NCBI RefSeq assembly: GCF_040081925.1
Contig: NZ_JBEBMF010000001.1
Coordinates: 1,550,001-1,614,000, forward strand
Direction: 5' to 3'
Origin: Mesorhizobium_K quangtriensis
GTDB taxonomy: Bacteria > Pseudomonadota > Alphaproteobacteria > Rhizobiales > Rhizobiaceae
DNA length: 64,000 nt
How positions within the stretch are numbered: the first letter of the stretch is position 1; every line of letters begins with the position of its first letter. The notes below the pieces were generated by a model. It saw nothing but the letters and a program-made list of their open reading frames with translations, had not been told where the DNA came from and made no database searches. Below are positions 43,281 to 52,737 of this stretch, one piece after another. Position numbers and translations under genes: made by a program.

Positions 43281-43406
43281 TAGGGGAGTACCGGGCCAAG
43301 GCCGCGTAAGACGGCCAGGCCTTCGACAACAAGACGCGGGAAAACCGCGCTGTTGTGACGACAGGGAAAAGGCGAGGCCGGGCGTGGGGACGCGCGGACC
43401 AACCGA

Positions 43407-43450
43407 AAAGGCCGCGACCGGACAAAGATCCGGCGCGGCCTTTCTGCTTC
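43407..43450 (+). terminator. Intrinsic terminator after the Sel1-like gene
   Basis: AAAGGCCGCG (43407-43416) pairs with CGCGGCCTTT (43434-43443), with an inner CCGG/CCGG pair, followed by TTTCTGCTTC. The 126 bases between the stop codon and this hairpin contain further small stems (CGCGG/CCGCG near 43343-43358), so a long structured 3' end or a small RNA is possible. Confidence 0.65.
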
Positions 43451-43552
43451 TGCCTCCGGCTTTGATTGGGCCAGCCAAAGGTTTTGCGTGGAGTTCCGCT
43501 CTCATCCACGGTAGTACGCCGTCATAATCAACAAACTGCCAGGGAGCGCCCA

Positions 43553-44674
43553 ATGAAACTCACTACCATTCTGGCCGTTGCTGCCGGCCTTGCGATCAGT
43601 GCGCAGGCAGCCATCGCTCAAGAAGACATCACCATCGCCGTTGCCGGCCCGATCACCGGCCAACTTGCGACGATCGGCGACCAGTTCAAGATCGGCGCGC
43701 AGGCTGCCGCCGATGCGATCAACGCAGCCGGCGGTGTCGGCGGCCGCAACATCGTGCTGTCGATCCAGGACGACGTCTGCGATCCCAAGCAGGCCGTGTC
43801 GGTTGCCAACCGCATTGCCGCCGAAGGCATCAAGTTCGTCGACGGCCACGCCTGCTCGGGCTCCAGCATTCCGGCATCGGCCGTCTATGCCGAGAGCGGC
43901 ATCCTGATGATGTCGCCGGCCTCGTCCAACCCGCTGCTGACCGACGATGCCGCCAAGAGCGGCTGGCCGACCATCATGCGCCTCTACACGCGCGACGATG
44001 CGCAGGGTGCCTTCATCGGTCCGTGGATTGCCGAGAAGTACAAGGGCAAGAACGTCGTCATCCTGCACGACAAGAGCGCCTACGGCCAGGGCGTGGCTGA
44101 CGCAGTCAAGGCGACCATGAACGCCGCCGGGCTGAACGAGGTCATGTATGAGGGCATCAACGCCGGCGAGAAGGACTATTCGGCGCTGGTCACCAAGATG
44201 AAGAGCCAGAACGCCGACGTCGTCTACTTCGGCGGCTACCATCCCGAGGCTGGCCTGATCCTGCGCCAGGCCGCGGAGCAGGGCTTCAAGTTCCAGCTCA
44301 TCATGCCGGACTCCATCGCGTCGCCGGAATTCTGGCAGGTTGCCGGGCCGGCCGCAGAAGGCACCCTGTTCGTGTTCCCTTCGGACCCGCAGGCGAAGCC
44401 GGAGGCCAAGGAAGCCGTCGAGAAGATCAAGGCCGGCGGCTTTGCGCCGGAAGGCTTCACGCTGTTCTCCTACGCCGTCATCCAGGCGATCGCGCAGGGC
44501 ATCGAGCGCGCCGGCTCGGACGACCCGGGGAAGGTTGCCGAGGCGCTGAAGAACGGAACGCCGGTCAATACCGTCGTGGGCGAGATCACCTTCGACGAGA
44601 AGGGCGACATCAAGAACGCCACCTACGACATCAACCAGTGGCACGATGGCGCCTACGCGCCGATCAAGCCGTAA
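43553..44674 (+). CDS. Branched-chain amino acid ABC transporter, substrate-binding protein (LivK-like)
   Basis: A 373-residue periplasmic binding protein with a signal peptide (LAVAAGLAISAQAAIAQED). Type I fold markers of the Leu/Ile/Val-binding group: DITIAVAGPITGQLATIGDQ, AADAINAAGGVGGRNI, the substrate Ser/Thr region HACSGSSIPAS, and KYKGKNVVILHDKSAYGQG. No permease or ATPase gene is adjacent; it is closed by a strong terminator. The ligand may be leucine, isoleucine, valine or another amino acid. Leucine-degradation genes lie next to it on the other strand. Confidence 0.9.
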   Translation: MKLTTILAVAAGLAISAQAAIAQEDITIAVAGPITGQLATIGDQFKIGAQAAADAINAAGGVGGRNIVLSIQDDVCDPKQAVSVANRIAAEGIKFVDGHACSGSSIPASAVYAESGILMMSPASSNPLLTDDAAKSGWPTIMRLYTRDDAQGAFIGPWIAEKYKGKNVVILHDKSAYGQGVADAVKATMNAAGLNEVMYEGINAGEKDYSALVTKMKSQNADVVYFGGYHPEAGLILRQAAEQGFKFQLIMPDSIASPEFWQVAGPAAEGTLFVFPSDPQAKPEAKEAVEKIKAGGFAPEGFTLFSYAVIQAIAQGIERAGSDDPGKVAEALKNGTPVNTVVGEITFDEKGDIKNATYDINQWHDGAYAPIKP

Positions 44675-44691
44675 GCTGCCGACAGACTGCA

Positions 44692-44720
44692 AAAGGCCGG
44701 GCTCGTCCCGGCCTTTTTTT
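44692..44720 (+). terminator. Strong intrinsic terminator after the LivK-like gene
   Basis: AAAGGCCGGG pairs with CCCGGCCTTT around CTCGT, followed by a run of T up to 44720. The hairpin starts 18 bases after the stop codon. It may also serve the - strand carboxylase gene, whose stop codon abuts it. Confidence 0.85.
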
Positions 44721-46669
44721 CAGGCTGGCGCTTCCTCGAAGCTGACCAGCACAGTGCCTTCCGAGATCTGCGCGCCCTCGATGGCGATCTCTGAGACGAT
44801 GCCGTCGCGCGGGGCGGTGATCGTGTGCTCCATCTTCATGGCCTCCAGCACGATCAGCGGCTGGCCCTTGGTGACGGCTTCTCCCTTTGCCGCCCGCACG
44901 ATCTTGACGAGCCCCGGCATCGGCGCACGCATGCCGGCAGTGCCGATGGCTGCTTCGACGGCCCGCGCAAACGGGTCTGGAACGCCGAATGTGAAGGTGG
45001 AACCTTCGGAGAAGACGGCGAGATGTCCGGGCCACCGGGCAGTACGCGGCAGCCGCTCTTCGTCGATCGCGCGGCCGGAAGTCTCGCCCTCGATGCGCAC
45101 CAGCCATCGTCCGGCTGACAGGGCTGAAACCACGGCGGAAATATCGCTTTCGCCGGACCGAAGATGCGTCCGCTGCTCGACCGGATGGAAATGGGCGTAG
45201 CCTGCGAGCGACGACCACGGATCGTCATCGCGCCGCATGGTTTCCAGCCCCGATGCCGAAACGAACGCTGCGGACAAGACATCAGGGGAGGGCTGTGCCG
45301 GCGCGGTCAACGACGCCTGTTTCCGGCCGATAAGTCCGGTGTCCAGTGCCGCAGAGGCAAAATCGGGATCGCGAGCGAGGCGCAGCAGGAAGGCGACATT
45401 CGTCACTGATCCCGCGATTTCGGTTGCTTCCAGTCCTGCTGCCAACGCTTCAAGGGCCCCGGCGCGATCAGGACCTGCAACGACCAGCTTGGCGATCAGC
45501 GGATCGTAGAACGGCGAGATCGTGTCTCCGGCACGGACGCCCGTCTCGACGCGCAAGGCAGGCGAGGGCGGCGGGAAGGCGAGGTGATGCAGTGTGCCGG
45601 TCGCCGGCAGGAAATCGCGCGACGGATCCTCGGCGTAGATACGGGCTTCGAAGGCGTTCCCGGAAAGTCTGATCTCGTCCTGCGTCCTTGGCAGCTTTTC
45701 GCCGGCAGCCACCCGCACCTGCCACTCCACGAGATCGACGCCGGTCACCATCTCCGTGACGGGGTGCTCGACCTGCAGGCGCGTGTTCATTTCCATGAAC
45801 CAGAATCTGTCGGGGCGCAGGCCATTTGACGCATCGGCGATGAACTCGATGGTACCGGCGCCGGAATAGCCGATCGTCTTGGCAGCCTTGACCGCGGCGT
45901 CCGTCATGGCCTCTCGCATGGGGCCTGTCATGCCGGGGGCAGGGGCTTCCTCGATCACCTTCTGGTGACGGCGCTGGGCGGAACAGTCGCGCTCGAACAA
46001 ATGCACGACATTGCCGAAGCCGTCGCCGAAGACCTGCACCTCGATGTGGCGCGGGCGTTCAATGTATTTCTCGACCAGCACGCGGTCGTCGCCAAAGGCG
46101 GCTTTCGCCTCGCGCCGCGCGGCCGAGAGGGCATCGGCAAAATCGTCGGGACTGTCGACCTTGCGCATGCCCCGGCCACCGCCGCCAGCCCGCGCCTTGA
46201 TCAGCACCGGATAGCCGATTTCGCGCGCCTTGCCTGCCAGCAGCACGAGTTCCTGGCCCTCGCCGTGGTAGCCTGGCACGACCGGCACGCCGGCGCGTTC
46301 CATCAGGCGCTTGGCCGCGTCCTTCATGCCCATGGCGCGGATGGCGGCGGCGGAGGGGCCGATGAAGACGAGTCCCGCCGCCGCGACCTGGTCGGCGAAA
46401 TCCGGGTTCTCGGCCAGGAAACCGTAGCCGGGATGGATGGCTTCGGCACGCGTGTCGATGGCTGCGGCGACGATGCGGTCGTCACGCAGGTAGCTGTCGC
46501 CGACGGGCGAGGGGCCGATATGCACGGCCTCGTCCGCCATCTCGACGTGCAGTGCGCGTGCATCAGCATCGGAATAGACGGCGACCGTCGCCACCCCCAT
46601 GCGGCGGGCGGTGCGAATGATGCGGCAGGCGATTTCGCCGCGGTTGGCGACTAGGATCTTCTTGAACAT
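44720..46669 (-). CDS. Biotin-containing acyl-CoA carboxylase alpha subunit (methylcrotonyl-CoA type)
   Basis: A 649-residue protein with biotin carboxylase domain 1-450 (KILVANRGEIACRIIRTARR; ATP-grasp loop KARAGGGGRGMRKV; FMEMNTRLQVEHPVTEMVTG) and a C-terminal biotinyl domain with EAMKMEHTI, the Lys being the biotin site. With its beta subunit (56.1-57.7 kb) it would carboxylate 3-methylcrotonyl-CoA in leucine degradation; propionyl- or geranyl-CoA types are possible alternatives. It starts two bases after the VOC gene stop, forming an operon. Confidence 0.9.
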   Translation of the reverse strand: MFKKILVANRGEIACRIIRTARRMGVATVAVYSDADARALHVEMADEAVHIGPSPVGDSYLRDDRIVAAAIDTRAEAIHPGYGFLAENPDFADQVAAAGLVFIGPSAAAIRAMGMKDAAKRLMERAGVPVVPGYHGEGQELVLLAGKAREIGYPVLIKARAGGGGRGMRKVDSPDDFADALSAARREAKAAFGDDRVLVEKYIERPRHIEVQVFGDGFGNVVHLFERDCSAQRRHQKVIEEAPAPGMTGPMREAMTDAAVKAAKTIGYSGAGTIEFIADASNGLRPDRFWFMEMNTRLQVEHPVTEMVTGVDLVEWQVRVAAGEKLPRTQDEIRLSGNAFEARIYAEDPSRDFLPATGTLHHLAFPPPSPALRVETGVRAGDTISPFYDPLIAKLVVAGPDRAGALEALAAGLEATEIAGSVTNVAFLLRLARDPDFASAALDTGLIGRKQASLTAPAQPSPDVLSAAFVSASGLETMRRDDDPWSSLAGYAHFHPVEQRTHLRSGESDISAVVSALSAGRWLVRIEGETSGRAIDEERLPRTARWPGHLAVFSEGSTFTFGVPDPFARAVEAAIGTAGMRAPMPGLVKIVRAAKGEAVTKGQPLIVLEAMKMEHTITAPRDGIVSEIAIEGAQISEGTVLVSFEEAPA

Positions 46670-46671
46670 TC

Positions 46672-47436
46672 CTATCTGTTAGCAGCAACCAGCGCGAAAT
46701 GCGCCCCCTGCGGATCCTGCGCGTTGACGATCCAGCTTCCGCCGGGAACCTCCGTCGGGCCGAAGGTGATGGTTCCACCATTGTCGGTGATGCGTTTTGC
46801 AGCCGCGGCGATGTCGGACACCGTGAAGTAGTACTGCCAGAACGCGACAGGCATGTGAGGCGGTTTTGTCATCATCCCGCCAACGCCGTCCTTCCCTCCT
46901 GTGTCGAAGACATGGTAGATGCCCATCTCGCCCATGTCGGTCTCCCGGACCTTTGTCCAGCCGAACTGCCCGGCGTAGAAGTCGAAGGCGCTCTTGTAGT
47001 CTGTTGCGTAAAGCTCGTGCCAGCCGACATGACCCGGCGTGTTCGGGGGAGCCGGTGGTTGGTCGGGTCCCATCGGCGTCATCAGCATGAATGACGCTCC
47101 CTGCGCGTCCGCCACGACCGAGAAACGGCCGACGTCGGGAATTTCCATCGGCGCGCGATAGACTTGTCCGCCCGCCTTCTCGATCTCTGCCGTCGCGGCA
47201 TCGGTGTCCGCGGCGTAGATGTAGCCAATCCAGCTCGGCGGCGTGGCCATCGCAGCGGCTTCCTCGGGAAGCATCATCAGGCCGGCCACGCCACGATCGC
47301 CCGCGTTGAAGATTGTGTACGGCATCTCGGCATTGCCGAAGGGCTCGGATGTCCAGCCGACAACGTTCCTGTAGAACGTTTCCGCAGCGACGACATCCGT
47401 GGTCATCAGTTCGTACCAGATGAAAGGTGAAGCCAT
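46672..47436 (-). CDS. VOC-family (glyoxalase/dioxygenase-like) protein, two domains
   Basis: A 254-residue protein with two tandem VOC domains, each beginning FIWYELMTTDVVAAETFYRN and VGWHELYATDYKSAFDFYAG. Such proteins use a metal-bound fold for isomerase, lyase or resistance chemistry; the substrate is not clear. Some members bind lactoylglutathione-like compounds. ATG 47436 has GGAGG six bases before it; the longer frame from 47454 would overlap the site. It directly precedes the carboxylase alpha gene. Confidence 0.88.
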   Translation of the reverse strand: MASPFIWYELMTTDVVAAETFYRNVVGWTSEPFGNAEMPYTIFNAGDRGVAGLMMLPEEAAAMATPPSWIGYIYAADTDAATAEIEKAGGQVYRAPMEIPDVGRFSVVADAQGASFMLMTPMGPDQPPAPPNTPGHVGWHELYATDYKSAFDFYAGQFGWTKVRETDMGEMGIYHVFDTGGKDGVGGMMTKPPHMPVAFWQYYFTVSDIAAAAKRITDNGGTITFGPTEVPGGSWIVNAQDPQGAHFALVAANR

Positions 47437-48213
47437 GTATTCCTCCATTCTCACAGTACGGTGATTTTAGGAGTGCACGTGGCAGCGGGCAAATCGTCTT
47501 GGATGGTTCTGATATGTCTCCTGACAGGTCGCGAATGTTGGCGCGCTTCACCGTTGCCACGCCCTGCTTTTGCAGTCTGGCCGTTGTCAAAGAAGGCTCT
47601 TCGCCGCCGGGAAGAGAAGTCGGGAAGCGGAGCACGGGGCCGAGCCTCTAAGTAGTTATACGTGGCGCGGTTCCCGCACCCCGCCGGCGTTCTTGCCCCG
47701 GCGGAGGACACGGCCGTTGCCGCTGGTCTCCGCAAGGGCCCGGACCTGGGGGTTCATCACCCAGCCAACGCGACCGCAGCGTTGACCGACCCGGCGCCGC
47801 CGCCCTCCCTGATACCCGGTGCGCACCAGGTTCCCGTGAGGGCGATGCGAGGAAGTATGCGGGAGGTCGGAAGGGTGTGGAGAGAGAAAATCTACTTCTT
47901 TCGTAATTTCAGGCGGTTGGCCGATTTTTGAATGAAATCGCCTCACGTCAAGACGGTCGTCGAACAATAATCTCTAATGCCTGAACGAAGACAATGGGTA
48001 CCTCAATATTAGAAAGAATGCGGAAAGATGGAGATGCGAAGAGGTGACGCGATTTGGAAATATTGAACGAAAGTTGAGCGTTGCGGGCGACAGTCGATTC
48101 TGTTGTCAAACTGCAACTGTCCGCAGGAACCGTACTGCATCACTGATTGACAACTTACAAAGCGCCGCCGTTGTGCTATGTTCATTGTGGGCGGGTTGAT
48201 GTGGAGTTTTATA
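47437..48213. other. 777-base intergenic region with a GC-rich, possibly structured island
   Basis: No gene is convincing. 47640-47880 is unusually GC-rich and full of complementary stretches on the - strand (for example GGCTGGG with CCCCAGG, and GCCGGGGC with GCCGGCGGGG), whereas 47880-48200 is AT-rich. A - strand frame of 103 codons (47656-47967) crosses the island but has low-complexity Arg/Gly composition and no good start. It may be a structured RNA or a gene remnant; I found no RNase P, tmRNA, SRP or known riboswitch motif. Confidence 0.4.
48147..48182 (+). promoter_or_regulatory. Promoter-like sequence ahead of the porin gene
   Basis: TTGACA at 48147-48152 is a perfect -35 match; the best downstream -10 candidate is TATGTT at 48177-48182, 24 bases away, or the pair TTACAA (48155-48160) with TATGTT at 16 bases. 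It lies 31 bases before the porin start. A transcription start just before the ATG region is likely, but the exact box pairing is unsure. Confidence 0.4.
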
Positions 48214-48903
48214 ATGAGAAGACTGCTGCTCGCTCCCACCTTGCTTCTGGCAACAAGCTTTGGCGCGATGGCCGCTGACGCGGTGGTCATCGAATCCCCT
48301 CCTGAAGTGATTATCGCCCCCGTCTTCAACTGGACCGGCGCCTATATCGGCGGCGAGGTCGGTTATCTTTGGGGCGACGGCGACTATGCCGACAGCGTCC
48401 TGAACTACGCGACGCCAGAGCCTGACGGCTGGCTTGGCGGCGTCTATGTCGGTTACAACTACCAGTTCACCAACAACGTCGTGCTCGGCGTCGATGCAGA
48501 CTTTGCATGGACAGGTGCGGACGATACATCCGCCGTCTTCAATGGGGGCCTGCCAGTCCCGGCGTCGCTCGACAGCGATCTCGACTGGACGGGCGCTGCC
48601 CGTCTGCGCCTCGGTTACGCGGTCGATCGTTTCCTGCCGTACATCGCGGGCGGTGTGGCATTCGGCAAAGTCAGCGGTTCTTATTATGATGGCGGTGGCG
48701 TGCTGGTCGGCAGCGATGACGACACGAGCGTCGGCTGGACCCTTGGCGCTGGCCTCGAATATGCGTTCACCGACAATTTGATCGGCCGTGCGGAATACCG
48801 CTACACAGATTTCGGGGACTTCGATTTCGCAATCGGTGGCGGTACTGCAACGACAGACCTGACCAGCAACGACGTGCGTTTCGGTCTGGCCTGGAAGTTC
48901 TGA
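48214..48903 (+). CDS. Outer-membrane beta-barrel porin-like protein (Omp25/31 type)
   Basis: A 229-residue outer-membrane protein with a signal peptide (LLLAPTLLLATSFGAMAAD) and an eight-stranded barrel pattern: FNWTGAYIGGEVGYLWGDGD, GGVYVGYNYQFTNNVVLGVD, RLRLGYAVDRFLPYIAGGVA, LEYAFTDNLIGRAEYRYTDF and the C-terminal Phe in FGLAWKF. This is the Omp25/31 (OmpW/OprF-like) group common in Rhizobiales. ATG 48214 follows GGAG by eight bases. It stands alone and ends with a hairpin terminator. Confidence 0.9.
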   Translation: MRRLLLAPTLLLATSFGAMAADAVVIESPPEVIIAPVFNWTGAYIGGEVGYLWGDGDYADSVLNYATPEPDGWLGGVYVGYNYQFTNNVVLGVDADFAWTGADDTSAVFNGGLPVPASLDSDLDWTGAARLRLGYAVDRFLPYIAGGVAFGKVSGSYYDGGGVLVGSDDDTSVGWTLGAGLEYAFTDNLIGRAEYRYTDFGDFDFAIGGGTATTDLTSNDVRFGLAWKF

Positions 48904-48928
48904 ATACGTCTCGGGACAGGGGGACGAG

Positions 48929-48955
48929 AGACGCCGGCCTTGGGCCGGCGTCTTT
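48929..48955 (+). terminator. Intrinsic terminator after the porin gene
   Basis: GACGCCGGCC pairs with GGCCGGCGTC around a 3-base loop, followed by TTTCTTTG. It begins 26 bases after the porin stop and would also end transcription from the convergent DUF992 gene. Confidence 0.75.
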
Positions 48956-48985
48956 CTTTGGCGTCAGGTAATTGTCGGCTTGAAA

Positions 48986-49468
48986 TCAGTTGGTCGCGAA
49001 GAGTTCGATCTTCTCGACGCCGGCAGCGATTCCGACGCCTGGCTCACCATCGACCGCCAGCGGTTGCAGCGACAGGGATTCACCCGTGCCGCCGACCAGC
49101 ACGTCGGCGCCAAGGCCGAGGCCCGCCGCAACCGAGGCGTCAACGCCGGCATATTTGCCGGCCAGCAGACCGGTGCCGCTAACGGGGCTGCCGGCGAACA
49201 CCGCCCAGATCAGGTGACCTTCCTCGACAGAGCCGATCTCGATACCAAACTGGCTGACGGTGCCTGAGTAGTTCTCCACCGTGCCGTTGGTGTGGGTGAA
49301 CACGCAAGTCATGGTCTGCTTTCGCACCAGGATTTCGCCGATGCCGATGGAGGTGTCGCACTTGAGCATGCCGACCTGGGCATTTGACCATGCCGGCGAA
49401 GCGAATGAAAGAGCCGTGGCCACGCCGGCCACGGGAGCAACACAACGAAGTATCGATTTAGCGTTCAT
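48986..49468 (-). CDS. DUF992-family exported protein
   Basis: A 160-residue protein with a signal peptide (CVAPVAGVATALSFASPAWS) and the DUF992 pattern: QVGMLKCDTSIGIGEILVRK, QTMTCVFTHTNGTVENYSGT, then ISxGEEGHLIWAVFAGS-like EEGHLIWAVFAG and LVGGTGESLSLQPLAVDGEP. One Cys pair may be a disulfide. ATG 49468 starts the signal peptide; a much longer open frame upstream is antisense-like noise. DUF992 proteins are abundant in Rhizobiales; their role is unknown. Confidence 0.88.
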   Translation of the reverse strand: MNAKSILRCVAPVAGVATALSFASPAWSNAQVGMLKCDTSIGIGEILVRKQTMTCVFTHTNGTVENYSGTVSQFGIEIGSVEEGHLIWAVFAGSPVSGTGLLAGKYAGVDASVAAGLGLGADVLVGGTGESLSLQPLAVDGEPGVGIAAGVEKIELFATN

Positions 49469-49545
49469 CTTGATTTTCCTTGTCCGAGGCCCAGCCTTGA
49501 AGATCAATCCGGCGTCGTTTCGCGCTTTAGCCGGTCTTTTTGCTT

Positions 49546-50733
49546 TCAGCAATCGCTTGGAGGGGGGCTTCCAGCAAAACGGCGGGCGATCCATCCAACC
49601 GCAGCTTCCGCCGAATGCTTGGCAATGAAGGCATGCCCGACCTTGGGCACGACCATCATCTCGACCGGGCTGCCTGCCTTGCACAACGCGCGCATGTAGG
49701 CCTCCGTCACGGCAGGGCGAACGGTCGTGTCGGAGGTTCCCTGCGCCAGGAAGACCGGCAGTAGGCCAGGAAGGACACCCGGGGTGTTTTCCTTCATCAA
49801 CGATTGCCACGGTTCGACCTCGGTCACGTCGGGCACGGACAGAAACACCGTGTCCAGCGGCCTTCCAGTAAGCTGACGCTCCACGAAGTCGAAGAAGCTC
49901 TCGATGCATTCGTTTGCGAGCGCATCGACCGTCGGCATGGCCTCGGGCGCGACGACGTTTTCGATCGGCGCGTCGAAGACGCGTGCCCACGACCACAGCG
50001 TCATCGCCGTCGGGTTCTTGCCGCCCATGGTGGCGAAATCGTCGCGCAGGAGTGTTGCGAGATCGGTTGCGGGTGCTGCCGCGGCGACGCCGACGAGTTG
50101 CAGTTCGGGCGCATAGCTTTTCGACAGGATGCCGGTGAAGAGAACGGCCTGTCCGCCCTGCGAATGGCCCCAGACTGCGTAGCGGCTGCCGGCGACGGCA
50201 TCCTCGATCGCGCGCGCGGCGCGTACCGAGTCGATTACAGCATGCGCCTCGCTGGACCCGACCAGATAGGGGTGCGTGCCGGCCGTGCCGAGGCCTGGAT
50301 AGTCTGTGGCGACGACCACATAGCCCTGGTCCAGCATCTGCTTCAGACCCTGGATGTCGTCGAACTTGTGCCGCGCGAGCGAGGGCGCGCACTTCTGCAC
50401 GACTCCGCTGGTCGGATGCGCCCAGGCGACGACTTGCCGGCCGGTCGCTGGCGGCACGTTGTCGGGGACGACGACAAGAGCCGAAACCGCGATGGTCTCG
50501 CCCTTGAGGCCGGTGGAGCGGTAGAGGATGCGGTAGGCCTTGGCACCGCCGGGCGCGCCGACGACAGCTTCTTGGCGGATCAGCGTGCCGGGTGGGCCCG
50601 CGATTTCGCTCGCCGGCGGGTCGTAGAAGGAATTCTGCGCCGGGGATGCATCGGCAGAGGAGAGTGCCATGCCGGCGACGAGAAGCAAAAGGCGTCCGGA
50701 GTGCGGTGACAGTCGAGCCTTGATGGCTGGCAT
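49546..50733 (-). CDS. Exported alpha/beta-hydrolase, secretory lipase family
   Basis: A 395-residue protein with a signal peptide (LLLLVAGMALSSADASPAQN). The nucleophile Ser is in YAVWGHSQGGQAVLF (near residue 180), the Asp in QGTSDTTVRP and the His in PKVGHAFIAKH, completing the triad of the LIP secretory lipase family. It likely hydrolyses esters in the periplasm. AAGGAGG ahead of ATG 50733 fixes the start. It is on the same strand as the DUF992 gene 77 bases downstream. Confidence 0.88.
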   Translation of the reverse strand: MPAIKARLSPHSGRLLLLVAGMALSSADASPAQNSFYDPPASEIAGPPGTLIRQEAVVGAPGGAKAYRILYRSTGLKGETIAVSALVVVPDNVPPATGRQVVAWAHPTSGVVQKCAPSLARHKFDDIQGLKQMLDQGYVVVATDYPGLGTAGTHPYLVGSSEAHAVIDSVRAARAIEDAVAGSRYAVWGHSQGGQAVLFTGILSKSYAPELQLVGVAAAAPATDLATLLRDDFATMGGKNPTAMTLWSWARVFDAPIENVVAPEAMPTVDALANECIESFFDFVERQLTGRPLDTVFLSVPDVTEVEPWQSLMKENTPGVLPGLLPVFLAQGTSDTTVRPAVTEAYMRALCKAGSPVEMMVVPKVGHAFIAKHSAEAAVGWIARRFAGSPPPSDC

Positions 50734-50909
50734 CTTTCCTCCTTGGCAAAGCCCCGGCATCTATTGGCTGCCACGCCCGGCTTAACCCGTTCAAGCAGCG
50801 CGGGACGATGGAAACAAGGCTGACTGCTGCGGTAAAAATGTGAAGGGATGGAATCGACGCCGGCAAGTCCGGACGATAGTCTCGCCGCAAACCGAAGCCG
50901 GAGATCGTC

Positions 50910-51242
50910 ATGAAAGTCAGAATGAGTGCATTTGCGCTGGCCTGTCTGGCGGCTGGAAGCGCGCAGGCCGCATCCTTCAACTGCGCGCACGCGTTCCTGC
51001 CTGCCGAGCAGACCATCTGCGGCAACGCCAATCTCAGCCGGCTCGATGAGCAAACTGCCGGCATGTATTTCATCATCGTAGGAAGCGGCGCGCCGGAGGC
51101 GACCATCACCCAGGTGAAGGCGTCGCAGAGCAAGTTCATCGCGCAGCGCAACGCGTGCGGAACCAATGTCGACTGCCTCGTCGACGCCTACACGTCGCAG
51201 ATGATGTATCTCAAGAACGAGAAGAGCAATCTCGGGCTTTAA
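50910..51242 (+). CDS. LprI/DUF1311-like exported protein
   Basis: A 110-residue exported protein with a signal peptide (AFALACLAAGSAQAASF) and four Cys in the pattern FNCAHAFLPAEQTICGN and NACGTNVDCLVDAY, as in LprI N-terminal domains (lysozyme-inhibitor-like). The conserved AEQTICGNANLSRLDEQ helix is typical. ATG 50910 follows GGAGATCGTC. It converges with the GST gene 12 bases away. Lysozyme inhibition is known for some family members and is only a possibility here. Confidence 0.8.
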   Translation: MKVRMSAFALACLAAGSAQAASFNCAHAFLPAEQTICGNANLSRLDEQTAGMYFIIVGSGAPEATITQVKASQSKFIAQRNACGTNVDCLVDAYTSQMMYLKNEKSNLGL

Positions 51243-51254
51243 GCGGAAGCGTGG

Positions 51255-51881
51255 TCAGGCCGGCGGGATGAATGGCTGGCTGATCTCGCGGAAGATCGGC
51301 ATGGCCTCCAGCCGCTCGCAATGGGCATGCAGTGCCGGGTAATCCTGCATCGCCACGACGCCGTGCAGCGATTCCGTGACGTGGCGGATGGCGCAGGCGA
51401 CAGCGATGTCGGCGTGGCCGATGCTCTCACCGAACCAGTGCTGCGATTGATGCTGGAGGCGATCCTCCTCCAGCATCGTCAGCGCGGCGGAGATCTGTCC
51501 GCGGCAGCGCTCGACCCAGACCGGCGATACCAGTTCGTGAAGCTGCTGCTCGTAGAACAGGCTGACGGCCTTGTCGGCCAGCCCGGTGGCGAGTCCTGCG
51601 ACTTTCAACGCGCGGTGACGGTCGGGGTCGGCGGCGGGCCAGAGTGACCGCTCGGCGGGCACGATGCTTTCGAGGTAGCCGATGATCAGATGGCTATCGA
51701 CGAGCACGTCCTCGTCGTCGAGGATGAGCGTCGGCACGCGTGTCAGCGGATTGATGGGTCTGATCCTGTGGGCGTCGGAGAAGACCGACCACGGCAAGTG
51801 CCGGAACGGCATGTCATAGAGCTTCAGCGCGATCGCCACGCGGCGCACAAAGGACGAGTCATATTGGCCGATCAGGATCAT
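51255..51881 (-). CDS. Glutathione S-transferase family protein
   Basis: A 208-residue GST. The N-terminal thioredoxin-like domain has MILIGQYDSSFVRRVAIALK, in which DSSFVRR takes the place of the active-site Ser/Cys, then PLTRVPTLILDDEDVLVDSH with the cis-Pro. The C-domain is helical and ends QDYPALHAHCERLEAMPIFR. The family handles small electrophiles; the substrate is unknown. It lies 64 bases downstream of the sugar ABC operon end on the same strand. Confidence 0.88.
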   Translation of the reverse strand: MILIGQYDSSFVRRVAIALKLYDMPFRHLPWSVFSDAHRIRPINPLTRVPTLILDDEDVLVDSHLIIGYLESIVPAERSLWPAADPDRHRALKVAGLATGLADKAVSLFYEQQLHELVSPVWVERCRGQISAALTMLEEDRLQHQSQHWFGESIGHADIAVACAIRHVTESLHGVVAMQDYPALHAHCERLEAMPIFREISQPFIPPA

Positions 51882-51945
51882 GCAGGACCTCCCGGGCGTC
51901 GCCCGAGAGTGTCATAGCTTTGAACGGGTCCGCAACCCGGGATTA

Positions 51946-52733
<788 letters not shown>

Positions 52734-52737
<4 letters not shown>

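Noticed and set aside
47656..47967. 103-codon - strand frame in the 777-base gap
   Set aside because: Arg/Gly-rich composition, no ribosome binding site, and follows the GC-rich island rather than codon usage; kept only as part of the structured-island finding.
48986..51166. - strand frame of 726 codons joining the DUF992 gene with upstream sequence
   Set aside because: Only the last 160 codons carry a signal peptide and family similarity; the rest lies out of frame over the lipase gene.
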